Made by a program: the position numbers and the translations under genes. From the NCBI GenBank assembly GCA_024760905.1, contig CM045734.1:37945064-38009063 (forward strand): 64,000 nt of DNA. The letters are read 5' to 3'. The stretch comes from Plotosus lineatus. Taxonomy: Eukaryota; Chordata; Actinopteri; Siluriformes; Plotosidae. The notes under the pieces were generated by a model, which did no database searches, had not been told where the DNA came from, and saw nothing but the letters and a program-made list of their open reading frames with translations. Of the stretch, positions 1 through 9,779 are shown in pieces. Each line of letters begins with the position of its first letter. Positions within the stretch are counted from its first letter, which is position 1.

Positions 1-1575
1 GACCTCCTGTGTGGTTCCGGTTCCCAAAACAGCACAAGCGAAGGAACCAGCCCACTACAGACCTGTCGCCCTGACCTCCCACCTCATTAAGATCATGGAA
101 AGGCTCCTCCTTGAACACCTGCGCTCTATGGTGAGCCCCACTCTAGAGCCGCTGCAGTTTGCCTACAGGCCCAACATCGGAGTAGAAGACGCCGTCATCT
201 ACCTTCTGCAGCGGGCACTCACCCACCTGGAGATCGCCGGCAGCGCTGTGAGGGTCATGTTCTTTGACTTCTCCAGCGCCTTCAACACCACCAGGCCAGC
301 GCCTGCGGGGAAGCTGGAGGACGTGGGAGTGGACGGGCATCTTGCTGCCTGGATTATTGACTACCTTACTAACGCTCCTCAGTACGTGCGGCTGCGCCGC
401 TGTAAGTCAAAGGTGGTAGTCTGTAGCACGGGGGCACCGCAGGGCACCGTCCTCTCACCCTTCCTTTTTAACATCTATACCTCGGACTTCATATATAACA
501 CAAACAGCTGCCACCTCCAGAAGTTCTCGGACGACTCCGCCATCGTGGGCCGTGGTGTCAGAGGAACGAGCTGGAGTACCGGTCGGTCATCGTCGACTTC
601 GTGGACTGGTGTGAGCGCAACCACCTGTGCTTGAACACTAGGAAGACGAAGGAGATGGTGGTCGACTTCAGGAGAAGCACTCAAACACACACACACACAC
701 ATTTACTAGTGAACATCCAGGGACAGGACATTGAGACAGTGGACAGTTTCAAGTACCTGGGTGTTCACCTTAACAATAAACTGGACTGGTCCCACAACAC
801 CAACGCCCTGTACAAGAAGGGCCAGAGTCGCCTCCACCTTCTGAGGAGACTCAGGGCCTTCGGCATATGCAAACCGCTGCTCAGGACATTTTATGACTCT
901 GTGGTAGCCTCTGCAATCCTCTACGCTGCCATCTGCTGGGCCCGGGCAGCACAGAGCGGGACAGAAAGAGACTGAACAAGCTGGTCAGGAGGGCCAGCTC
1001 TGTCCTCGGCTGCCCACTGGACTCTGTGGAGGAGGTGAGTGAGAGGAGGATGGTAGCAAAGCTCACATCCATCCTGTCCAACAGCTCTCACCCACTGCAC
1101 CAGACTGTCGAGGAGCTAAGCAGCTCCTTCAGTGGACGACTGAGGCATCCTCAGTGCAGGAAGGAGCGCTACCGCAGGTCGTTCATTCCCACCGCTATCA
1201 GACTGTACAACGCCACTTTGTAACTGTCTGTGAAAATACCGGTTATGTGCAATAAAAACCCCGTGCACTTTAATCAACCACATCTACCCCACTGACTGTG
1301 AACCATATCAACCCATCTACTCTGCACTCAGATACATTACACTTTAATATAGGCCAATCTATAAAGTTGCTCCATTCTTTTCTTTTACTGTTTAGTAATT
1401 TATACTATTTATGTATCTATTTATTTATTTACTTATATAATATATGTATGTGTGTATGTTCGTACTTGTATCTATTTTTGCACCCCCTACTGATAGTACC
1501 TCAAGAGCCTGTAACAGTGAATTTCTCCATTGTGAGATTAATAAAGCTGTATCTTATCTTATCTTATCTTATCTT
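1..1575 (+). mobile_element. CR1/L2/Rex1-type LINE, 3' part, decayed
   Basis: This is the 3' part of a non-LTR retrotransposon; the 5' part lies outside the window. Reading three frames in turn gives a reverse transcriptase: YRPVALTSHLIKIMERLLLEH (fingers), FFDFSSAFNT (motif A) near 262-291, GAPQGTVLSPFLFNIY (motif B) near 430-477 and FSDDSAIVG (motif C, the catalytic Asp pair) near 526-552. A frameshift near 555-575 moves the reading to WCERNHLCLNTRKTKEMVVDFRR (607-675), and another near 940 moves it to the C-terminal part ending RRSFIPTAIRLYNATL at 1223. The 3' UTR ends in a tandem ATCTT pentamer at about 1551-1575; short tandem repeats at the 3' end are typical of this clade. The frameshifts make it inactive. 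The clade call rests on motif style only, so Rex1 versus L2 is not settled. Confidence 0.85.
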
Positions 1576-1580
1576 ACACC

Positions 1581-3901
1581 ATGCAGCCATGAGGGAGGGG
1601 CACAAGCCAGTGTCTCTCCGTCACGCCGGTCCCAAGTCCGAATAAATACATATACACTTATAAAAGTGGAGGGAGGAGCACACAGGGAGACTACATCTTG
1701 TGCAGGCGATTTAATTTGAAGGAAGTCAGTGACTGCAAAGTAGTAGTGGGTGAGAGTGTTGCCAAACAGCACAGGATGGTGGTGTGCAGGATGACGCTGA
1801 TGGTGAGGAAGGTGAAGAAGGCAAAGGCAGAGCAGAAGACAAAGTGGTAGAAGCTGAAAATGGAAGTGTTGTGTTGCCTTCAAGGAGGAGTTGAAAATGG
1901 CTTTGGGTGGTCAGTGCTTCGAGATGACTGGACAACTACATCAAATGTAATCAGGAAGATAAGTAGGAGAATACTTGGTGTGTCCTCTGGAAGGAGAGGA
2001 GATAAGGAGACTTGGTGGTGGAATGAGGACGTACAGACGTGTGTACAAAGGAAGAGGTTAGCTAAGAAGAAGTGGGACATTGAGAGGACTGAAGAGAGTA
2101 AACAGGAGTACATGGAAACACAGTGTAAGGCAAAGGTAGTGGTGTCAAAGGCCAAACAGAGGGCGTATGATGACTTGTATGCTCGGTTTGACAGTAAGGA
2201 GGGAGAAAATGATTCATACAGGTTGGCACAGCAGAGAAATAGAGATGGGAAGGATGTGCAGCAAGTTAGATTGATAAAGGATAGAGAAGGAAATGTATTG
2301 ACTGATGACAGAAGTGTGCTGGGAGGATGGAAAGAGTACTTTGAAGAGCTGCTGAATGAGGAAAATGAGAGAGAAAAAAAAGAGTAGAAGAGGTGACTGT
2401 TGAGGACCAGGAAGTAGCAAAGATTAGTAAGGGTGAAGTGAGGAGGGCATTGAAGAGGATGAAGAATGGAAAGGCAGTTGGTCCTAATGACATACCAGTG
2501 AAGGTATGAAGGCATCTAGGGGAGGTAGCAGTAGATTTCCTGACAAGAACATTCAACAAGGTCTTAGAGAGTGAGAGGATGCCAGGGGAATGGAGGAGAA
2601 GTGTGATGGTGCCCATTTTTAAGAACAAGGGAGACGTTCAGAGTTGTGGCAACTACAGAGGGATAAAGTTGATGAGCCATACTATGAAGTTATGGGAAAG
2701 AATAGTGAAAGCTAGACTAAGGGCAGAGGTCAGCATTTGTGAACAACAGTTTGGTTTCATGCCAAGAAAGAGCACCACAGATGCAGTGTTTGCCTTGAGG
2801 ATGTTAATAGAGAAGTACAGAGAAGGTCAGAAGGAGCTGCATTGTGCCTTTGTGGATCTGGAGAAAGCATATGACATGGTGCCGAGAGAGGAACTGTGGT
2901 ATTGCATGAGGAAGTCTGGAGTGGCAGTGAAGTATGTTAGAGTGGTGCAGGACATGTATGAGAGATGTAAGACAGTGGTGAGGTGTGCTGTCGGTGTGAC
3001 AGAAGAGTTCAAGGTGGAGGTGGGACTGCATCAAGGGTTAGCTCTGAGCCCCTTCTCGTTTGCTATGGTGATGGACAGGCTGACAGACGAGGTGAGACAA
3101 GAATCTCCATGGACTATGATGTTTGTAGATGACATTGTGATCTGTAGTGAGAGCAGAGAACAAGTGCAGGAAAATCTTGAGAGGTGGAGGTATGCCCTGG
3201 AAAGGAGAGGAATGAAGGTTAGCCTCAGTAAGACAGAATACATGTGTGCAAATGACAAGGACCCAAGAGGAACAGTGAGGTTACAGGGGGCAGAGATAAG
3301 GAAGGTGGAGGGTTTTAAGTACATAGGCTCAACAATCCAGAGCAATGGAGAGTGTGGAAAAGAGGTGGAGAAGCGTGTGCAGGCAGGTTGGAATGGTTGG
3401 AGAAAAGTGTTGGATGTGATGTGTGATAGGAGGGTATTGGCAAGAATGAAAGGAAACAGTGTACAAGACGGTGATGAGGCCAGCGATGTTGTATGGTTTA
3501 GAAACAGTGGCCCTGGGGAAAAGACAGGAGGCAGAGCTGGAGGTAGCAGAGATGAAAATGTTGAGGTTCTCTTTGGGAGTAACGAGGATGGATAGGATCA
3601 GGAATGAGCACATCAGAGGGACAGCCCATGTAAGATGTTTTGGAGACAAAGTCAGAGAGGCTAGATTGAGATGGTTTGGACATGTACAGAGGAGTGATAG
3701 TGAGTATATTGGTAGTAGGATGCTGAGGTTGGAACTACCAGGCAGAAGGCCTAGAGGAAGACCAAAGAGAAGATGCATGGATGTGGTGAAGGAGGACATG
3801 AAGGTAGTTGGTGTAAGAGAAGAAGATGCAGAGGATAGGGTGAGATGGAGGCAGATGAATCGCTGTGGCGACTCCTGAACAGCCGAAAGGAGAAGAAGAA
3901 G
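1581..3901 (+). mobile_element. RTE-type LINE, copy 1, endonuclease region deleted
   Basis: This RTE-clade LINE begins with ATGCAGCCATGAGG, the same 5' end as copies at 22299 and 59571-60022, and ends in GCCGAAAGG followed by an AAG repeat. About 40 bp of 5' UTR (to about 1645) is joined directly to sequence that in copy 2 lies at the end of the endonuclease domain (TTATAAAAG near 23120). The 5' UTR remainder and the whole endonuclease, roughly 800 bp relative to copy 2, are therefore missing. From 1700 on it is colinear with copy 2 and continues into the reverse transcriptase. ACACC on both sides (1576-1580 and 3902-3906) is a possible short target duplication. It sits directly against the pentamer tail of the preceding LINE. 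Confidence 0.88.
1860..3878 (+). pseudogene. RTE reverse transcriptase, broken
   Basis: This is the polymerase part of RTE copy 1. Visible motifs are GNYRGIKLMSHTMKLWERI (near 2646-2702), QQFGFMPRKSTTDAVFALRM (near 2746-2805), FVDLEKAYDMVP (motif A, near 2850-2885), GLHQGLALSPFSFAMVMD (motif B, near 3022-3075) and FVDDIVI (motif C, near 3121-3141). The usual TGG of the EVWK-like region is TGA near 2506-2508. A run of A after 2370 causes a frameshift, and another frameshift near 3460 moves the C-terminus (MDRIRNEHIRGTAHVRCFG, near 3588-3644) to a different frame. A TAG also interrupts the linker near 1848. The catalytic aspartates remain, but the ORF cannot make a full protein. Confidence 0.88.
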
Positions 3902-3906
3902 ACACC

Positions 3907-4524
3907 AGCCTCGCAGTTTTAAATTAAACCAAGTTATTATATGCATAACAGTACAGTACTTCTAACTCCTGATTCTTTCCGCGTGTAATCAGTTTAGAAG
4001 TTAACATATTTCCCGGCGTGCAGTTCGAGACATTCACAGCTGAACTTAAACAGGATTAAAATAAGAATACGTTCGACGCTGTTTGTATTTTTGTGAACTA
4101 GAAATTATTCAAAACATTTCAACCGTTTCTTAAGAGAAGAAAACCCACATACTGACCGTGTTACGCGTACAACGTGAACGAAACGTCAAGGCACCCGACC
4201 AAGGCCACAACAAAACCCAAATGGATTTCGGGAAATCGGTTTCAAAATAAGAGTCCTTTCTAGCTTGGTTTGTGTACTCGAAATTAATGCAAGTCTAATT
4301 TTAAATAGTTATAACAAAAAGTAAGTCTTTCTTTCCATTTTCACCTCTATGAATTCACAATGTTACATTTTACAGATGGCATTAACTTGGTGTTTCTCAT
4401 TCATATTTGAAAAAAAATGTGTACACTTGTACTTAAGTATATACTGTGTATTTCATGTCTATAATAGTTTAATCAATGTCTTTATTGTACTTTAACCAAG
4501 AAAAGATGATTTTTGAACAGTGTG
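3907..4524. other. AT-rich stretch, no gene seen
   Basis: No exon, RNA gene or dated repeat is recognisable here. It is ordinary AT-rich intergenic DNA. Confidence 0.5.
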
Positions 4525-4825
4525 ACATGGTCACTCAGTGGTTTGGAGTATCAATCTTAGACAAGGGTCCATTTGTGTGGAATTTGCATGTTATCCCTGT
4601 GCTTGTATGGTCTTCCAACTGTTACTCCAGTTTCCTCCACTGGTTTCAAGACATGCTCTACTTTAATAATCATCAATTGATCAATTAGCTATCATTTAAC
4701 TTTCCCATAGATGTGAACGATTGTGTGTCTGTATGGGCCCTGCAACACACATGTTAACCAGGATGTACCCTGCCTCTCGCCCAAAGTGGAGTGGAATTGG
4801 CTGTGGAGTCCCTGCAGCCAATGAG
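4525..4825 (+). mobile_element. Old SINE with L2-like tail (SINE A type)
   Basis: The diagnostic middle of the A-type SINE is readable (TTTGTGTGGAATTTGCATG, then a decayed CCTCCACTGG). It is followed by the L2-like tail GATGTACCCTGCCTCTCGCC near 4763-4782. The tRNA-like head is decayed. It is diverged, so it is an old copy. Confidence 0.6.
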
Positions 4826-4949
4826 TAACTCGTACATGAACTGAATGTTCTGCATCTGGATAAACTAAGCCTACAATGTCCTACATTCCAGTTTTGTTTC
4901 AGTCACAGAGGCCTTAAGAAAACCGGCATTAAAGCAACCAGTGAGTTCC

Positions 4950-5112
4950 TGTGAACAGGTACCGGTATCAGTGTTGCAGGGAATCCACAGCCAATTCCAC
5001 TTCACTGTAGGTGAGAAGCAGGGTACATCCTGAGAATGTTGCCATGTGTGTTGTAGAGAAGTGGAATTGATTGTGGATTCCCTGTAGCACTGATACCTGT
5101 TCACAGGTACCA
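4950..5112. repeat. Inverted repeat built from SINE-tail sequence
   Basis: Two arms of about 48 bp (4952-5003 and 5058-5107) are near-perfect reverse complements, each carrying GGGAATCCACA or its complement and GTGAACAGGTA at the outer ends. They are separated by about 55 bp. The arms also resemble the tail of the SINE just upstream (4757-4820). The structure therefore looks like three linked copies of a SINE tail with the middle one inverted. Confidence 0.75.
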
Positions 5113-5216
5113 GAAGCTGGTTGACTCCATGAATGCTGCTATTATTTTGAACATGATTAAAATAATAAATTACTTTTGACTCCATAAATGAATCCATTCT
5201 TGTTTGATAAAAGACT

Positions 5217-5710
5217 TTAGCAGAAGGGGTCTGGCACTGGCCTGCTCAAATAACCATAGACTGCCCCTAATAAGATGTTGCCTTGACAGAACTTCTCGGA
5301 TGTTGCCTTGATGCCTATACTGTAAGTCTCTCTACAGTTCAAGTGTCTGCCGTGCATTAGTGATACTGCCACAAACATAAAACCCACCCATAACTGCACA
5401 AATGCTGGCTTTTGCACTTTTCACTAACAATAAATCGAGAAGATTGTTTTCATCTTCAGCATGTGTAACTCGACATTCATTTTTCTTTAAAACAAGCTGA
5501 AATGTGGACTCGTTGGATCACAGCACATGGTTCCACTGCCAGATAAATTGATGTTTCTGCATAGAATTGATGTATAGCTTTCTTCTTGAATGGTGTAATA
5601 CATTTTCGGGTTGCATTTCTGTATGTCCATGCTGTGGTGGCGTGTGTTAAGTGACAATAGTTTTCTGAAGTACTCCTGAGCACATGTAACTATATTTGCC
5701 ACAATAAGGT
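5217..5710 (-). pseudogene. Decayed Tc1-like transposase fragment
   Basis: Read on the minus strand from about 5521 the sequence gives SNESTFQLVLKKNECRV and then an ExKxKAS..AVMGGF stretch near 5400. These match the region around the first catalytic Asp of Tc1-family DDE transposases (usually WSDESTFQ..., then QKPASVMVWG). Here the Trp codon has become TGA and the catalytic Asp reads Asn. Several frame changes follow. Sequence at 5530-5710 (for example HHSMDIQKC) is open but less clearly part of Tc1. Family level is likely; the subfamily is unknown. Confidence 0.5.
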
Positions 5711-5744
5711 ACATCTGTTGGGCTTTTTACACCCGAGATCGAGT

Positions 5745-5945
5745 GTCTCATCATAGCTGGTTTGCTTATCCTTTTGGTTTCTGTGGCATGATGCGACTAA
5801 GAGTTCAACTCCTCCTTGATGGGATGCTAGTTCATCGCAGGTTACCTTCCCAGTACTTTTTACTGGTACCCATTTACTGTGTGAACAGAGGCACCCTTTT
5901 GGTTAAGATGTTGCCCAGGGGTCCTATCACGGTGGGGGTCTAGCT
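5745..5945 (-). mobile_element. SINE C fragment
   Basis: This is the reverse complement of the body of the SINE C copy at 33648-33960. Shared blocks are GCAGGTTACCTTCC, TGGTACCCATTTACTG and AGAGGCACCCTTTTGG. The tRNA-like head is missing. Confidence 0.7.
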
Positions 5946-6338
5946 GGGTTTCATGTTAATATAGTCTCAATGAAAATTTCACTGTATCATGACTGCCGTC
6001 TTGAGCAGAACCCCACAGGCTTGGAGCAATTACATATTGCTGATTTGATGCTTATTGGTGCCTCAATAAAAACAGAGGTTCCTTACATTTCTGACATGGT
6101 TAGTGTAAAAACACTAACATTTCATTCATTTAACTCAAATAACTGAGCTAAAGGCATGCATTTACACTATGTAGTGAAGAGTGGTTTCCAATAAACACTT
6201 TTTGAATGGGTTTTAATTTACATCTCAGTATGCAGGGGTGTATGCTGGGAGTATGAACATTTTCAAATTGATCGTGCTGGGATTGTATTTTGGCTCATTA
6301 TCACCCCCAGTCCCAACACACAAATATATACGATATAT
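5946..6338. other. No gene seen
   Basis: Unremarkable AT-rich DNA with nothing recognisable. Confidence 0.4.
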
Positions 6339-6346
6339 GGCTAGGT

Positions 6347-6664
6347 GGCAGCACGGTGGCGTAGTGGTTAGCACATCCGCCTCACAGCACGAAGGCCTGG
6401 GTTCGATTCCCGGCCTGGGTGTTTCTGTGTGGAGTTTGCATGTTTTCCCTGTGCTTGCGTGGTTTCCTCTGGGTTCTCCGGTTTCCTCCCACAATCTAAA
6501 GACATGCACAGTTGGTTAATTGACCGTAGGTTTGTATCTTGCAGAAGGCAATGGCAAATCACTGCACTAATCCTGCCAAGAAAAACCTCCATGAAGATGA
6601 TAACCAGGGTGTTATCCTTCATGGCAGGTCTCCAATGGTCATCCTACGACTAGATAGATAGATA
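6347..6664 (+). mobile_element. SINE A with GATA-type tail
   Basis: A tRNA-like head carries a good A box (TGGCGTAGTGG) near 6357-6367 and B box (GGTTCGATTCC) near 6410-6420. The standard body follows (GTGTGGAGTTTGCATG, CTCCGGTTTCCTCCCAC). After about 6535 this copy has a tail unlike other A copies here: GCAGAAGGCAATGGCAAATC, then GATGATAACC, CATGGCAGGTCTCCAATG and a short GATA repeat. GGCTAGGT on both sides is a likely target duplication. It is a RNA-polymerase-III retroposon that moves with LINE proteins; which LINE recognises this tail is not visible. Confidence 0.85.
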
Positions 6665-6979
6665 GGGCTAGGTATATGAAAATAAGGCCATGTTCATATA
6701 TTCATTATATACGAATGCTCGGTTTGCATGTCTGCACCTTCTCTAGTACATTGTGACTCTATGATCAACTACTAGGCCCAAAACAAACAATCTTTGTGGA
6801 AACACAGAATATGAACTCAGTAAATTGATAATTAAATAAACAAGCCATTTTTGTTTCCTCAAGTAAAAAACAGAGAGGTGTTAATTTTCCCTTCAGACAC
6901 ATATCAGTAGATATATATCTACTCAAGCTCGGCATTATGGTAGTGAATATTTCATGGTCCTATTAAAAAAAAAAAAATC
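6665..6979. other. No gene seen
   Basis: AT-rich DNA with no recognisable feature. Confidence 0.4.
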
Positions 6980-7200
6980 ACAGGTTACCTTTCCAGTATT
7001 TTTATTGGTACCTATTTATACTGCTGAGTGGACAGAGGCACACTTGTGATTAGGATCTTTCCCAGGGTTAACAGCATGTGATGGATTAAGCGTCCCATCC
7101 ATGAGTTGAGCTCCTCGTCATTTCATGGTATGGGAAATAAGCACTGGCCTGATCTGCCACTAGGCCCGATTGTAAAAACCCAACAGATTTGCCTACTTGA
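6980..7200. mobile_element. Rearranged SINE C, halves in opposite orientation
   Basis: 6980-7065 matches SINE C in reverse (CAGGTTACCTTTCCAGTA ... TTTCCCAGGG). 7080-7195 matches it forwards (TCCCATCCATGAGTTGAGC ... AAAACCCAACAGA). The copy is inverted inside, either by 5' inversion during insertion or later. Confidence 0.65.
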
Positions 7201-8027
7201 CTATAAAACAGCAGATTTTAAAACCAGTTTATTATTCGACTCAGATTATGGAGGGTTCTGCCACACAAGTAAAAGTTCTGACCAATTAAAACCAAGAATT
7301 CAACAACCAAATCAGATCAAATAACATTTAGCAACGCTTTATTTTATAACGAGAAGTAGAAGACAGCAATACTGTGTTAACGATATCCAAGTAGTTATCA
7401 GTCAAAAAAAAAGCACTTATTAGAGTTTGAAAAAAAAAATCATCTTATATATGAAATATTTGGCGATGAGTAAAGTAACATTATAAGACACAGTAATCTC
7501 TAGAATAAAATGTGTACAATTATTTGATATAAAATTAGAGATAAGCAGAGCACTTGGGTAAATAGGAAAGTTAAAAAAAAATTGCAGCAAATATACTCTT
7601 TTTTTTTTCTTCCCGACACCAGTCACTAGGTCCAGTTTTTTTAATCAAAGCTCAGGTTTGCAGGGGAAAAATTTACATAAGATTCATGTAACAAACATTT
7701 TATATAATTACAAACTCAGTGGAGTTGAAAAATGAAACAAGGATGTAACCTGCAAGTAGACAGCAATCCAAATTGAGATCACAGATTGCAAGAACAAAGA
7801 TTCTTTAAAAAATAAAAAATAAAATAAAAAACCCCCTACATTTATAATTGTATATTAAATAAAAATTCCTCTTATATTTCACACCCAGTTCTTTCTAAAA
7901 ACATAATTGAGGGGTCTGTGTGATATTTAAACCGTGGAAAAGCCTTGCAACTATCCAGCAGCTTATTTCATTATAAACTTGAAAGAATTATGTTAAACTC
8001 AATGGAAGAATTTTATTACTGAGCCAT
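7201..8027. other. AT-rich stretch, no gene seen
   Basis: Contains homopolymer A and T runs and no exon-like sequence. It lies downstream of the entr1 3' end. Confidence 0.4.
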
Positions 8028-8045
8028 ACAGTAATTATTCTGATA

Positions 8046-8350
8046 TGGCAGTGATGGCCTGGTGGTAAAGGGCGCTGGATCGCTGATCCTAAAGTTGGGG
8101 GTTCGAGTCTTAAACACCCCCCCCCCCCCCAATGCATCTAACTGGGTTATCAAAGGCCAGGCATGTAAAAGAACCATTGCTGACTTCCGTAAAGAGTAGC
8201 TGCATAGCTGTCAGCGTGTTTCTGCCCCGTGCTAAAGGGTTGTGTCAGGAAGGGCATCTGATGTAAAAACCTATGCCAAATCAGACATGCAAATTACATG
8301 ATTCGCCATGGCGACCCCTGATGAAGAAAAAGAATCAAAAGGAAAAGATG
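8046..8350 (+). mobile_element. SINE B1 with perfect 18-bp target duplication
   Basis: Near full-length B1. It has a tRNA-like head with B box GGTTCGAGTC (near 8100), the GTTATCAAAGGCCAGGCATG body, the RTE 5'-UTR-like block GTCAGGAAGGGCATCTGATG near 8246-8265, and the RTE-like 3' end GATTCGCCATGGCGACCCC near 8300-8318. The flanks repeat ACAGTAATTATTCTGATA at 8028-8045 and 8351-8368 without mismatch, indicating a fairly recent insertion. Part of the body (CTCTCACTGTCTATGG) is missing, and a C run follows the head. Confidence 0.92.
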
Positions 8351-8368
8351 ACAGTAATTATTCTGATA

Positions 8369-9204
8369 CCAAATTTTTTTTTTTTAATGCAAACAGTAAA
8401 GTAGATGTTTGCATAGTACTGTATTTTCCACTATTAAAATGTTATATTGAGATATAAATACTTTGTTTTTAATCATATTTATTACATAGAAAAAGCACTA
8501 TTATAATTCAAAATGCTATGTACTCCGTTGCACAAAAATGTTAAATTGCACATTCGTGTACTGAACATGCTGTAGCTGTTATAATAATGTTTTTTTTTCT
8601 CCCCACTTTACGCATATTTATATGATACAGATTGATGTTATCTGGGTCAGGAAAGGAATCTCAGCTTTCATATGTAGCCAAGTAATAACAGCTATGGACT
8701 GAGTGGAAACAGTGACAAGATTTTAACAGACAAAACCAGCTGGAGAGCTGAAATTAAGAGAGACACAGTGAAGAAACTAATCTTGAAAAGGCTGCTATTG
8801 CACTGGCCCCCAACCTGTTTTATTGTATTTATTTTTTTCTCCATGCAGATTATGCTTGCAAACACGACAAACAAAAGTTCTTAAAAAGCATCAAGTGATG
8901 TCATGCATTCTTTTTTTTTCTTTTTTACACTTCCCAACCAATCAGGGAGAAAAATGTTAAATAACAAGATGGACTTTTTTTTTTTTTTTTAAAACACACA
9001 TTTTATAGACGACATTCGTTGCATATTTCACAGTGTATACAACATTGCACAATAACGATAAATAAAAACTTTGTACACAATGTGATGTTCCATTCTAACT
9101 CTGGCTGTATTTTGTCACGTTATTTAAGCAGTTCAGATTCTCTTGGTTTTCATTCTCCACAGCTACAACAAAGGCAAATAATTCTTACTGATAAAAATAA
9201 TTAT
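8369..9204. other. AT-rich stretch; possible entr1 polyadenylation signals
   Basis: No coding sequence seen. On the minus strand AATAAA occurs at 8819-8824 and 8828-8833. These are the nearest such signals I found downstream of the entr1 stop codon, which would give a 3' UTR of about 860 nt containing a SINE. This use is inferred. Confidence 0.3.
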
Positions 9205-9490
9205 ATTAGGCGAGGGAAGTGCCTATCTCAGCTGAATCTGGGTGAAGGTGGGGTGCAATATGAACAGTTTGCCAGGCCATTGTAGGGTCAATATGCAACC
9301 ATTCACACCGAGGGGCAATTTAAAACAGCCAATTACGCCACTGTGCATGCCTTTGAACTGTGTGAAGAAACTGGAGGACCTGAAGGAACTCACACAAGCA
9401 CAAGGAGAGCATGTAAATTGCACACAGAAACGGCCAGGACAGTGAATCGAATGCAGGCCTTTTTGCTCCGAGGCAGATGTGCTAACAAAA
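9205..9490 (-). mobile_element. SINE A, L2-like tail, in likely entr1 3' UTR
   Basis: This is the reverse of the A-type SINE: the tRNA-like head is near 9440-9486 (complement of AATCGAATGCAGGCC), the body near 9340-9430, and the tail block (GGTGAAGGTGGGGTGCAATA) near 9241-9260. It is diverged. It lies on the same strand as entr1, just after its stop codon. Confidence 0.75.
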
Positions 9491-9694
9491 TAAGTGAGAG
9501 TTAAAAAAAATAATAAACTAGTTAGTAGGGCAATAGTAAGTTAGTACGGGTAAAAACAGCTTGTGTGTGCATTTCCTGTCAAGTGTCCAGCCACAGAGAA
9601 TAACATGGTGGTAGAGAGTATTTAAAAAGCATCAGATTTTAAAGAGAAAAGGATTAAGGGAGGTGGTTAAGGCACAGGAGAAGTAAAGGTGGTG

Positions 9695-9779
9695 TTATTT
9701 TGGAATTTCGGATATCCTATCAATTGAACCCAGCAGCTCTGATACAAGGCACAAAGTCTCTCTTCCTGTCAGCAACTGC
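9695..9779 (-). CDS. entr1: entr1 last coding exon
   Basis: Acceptor TGTCCACAG. Completes the Lys codon and encodes QLLTGRETLCLVSELLGSID then RISEIPK and TAA at 9697-9695. Too short for simple ORF lists. The LVSELLxSIDRISEI block is the conserved ENTR1 C-terminus; the acidic tail seen in mammals is missing. Confidence 0.92.

Noticed and set aside
1880..2628. Long minus-strand open frames rich in Leu, Ser and Phe
   Set aside because: They lie antisense to the RTE polymerase coding sequence and mirror its codon bias; no domain is present.
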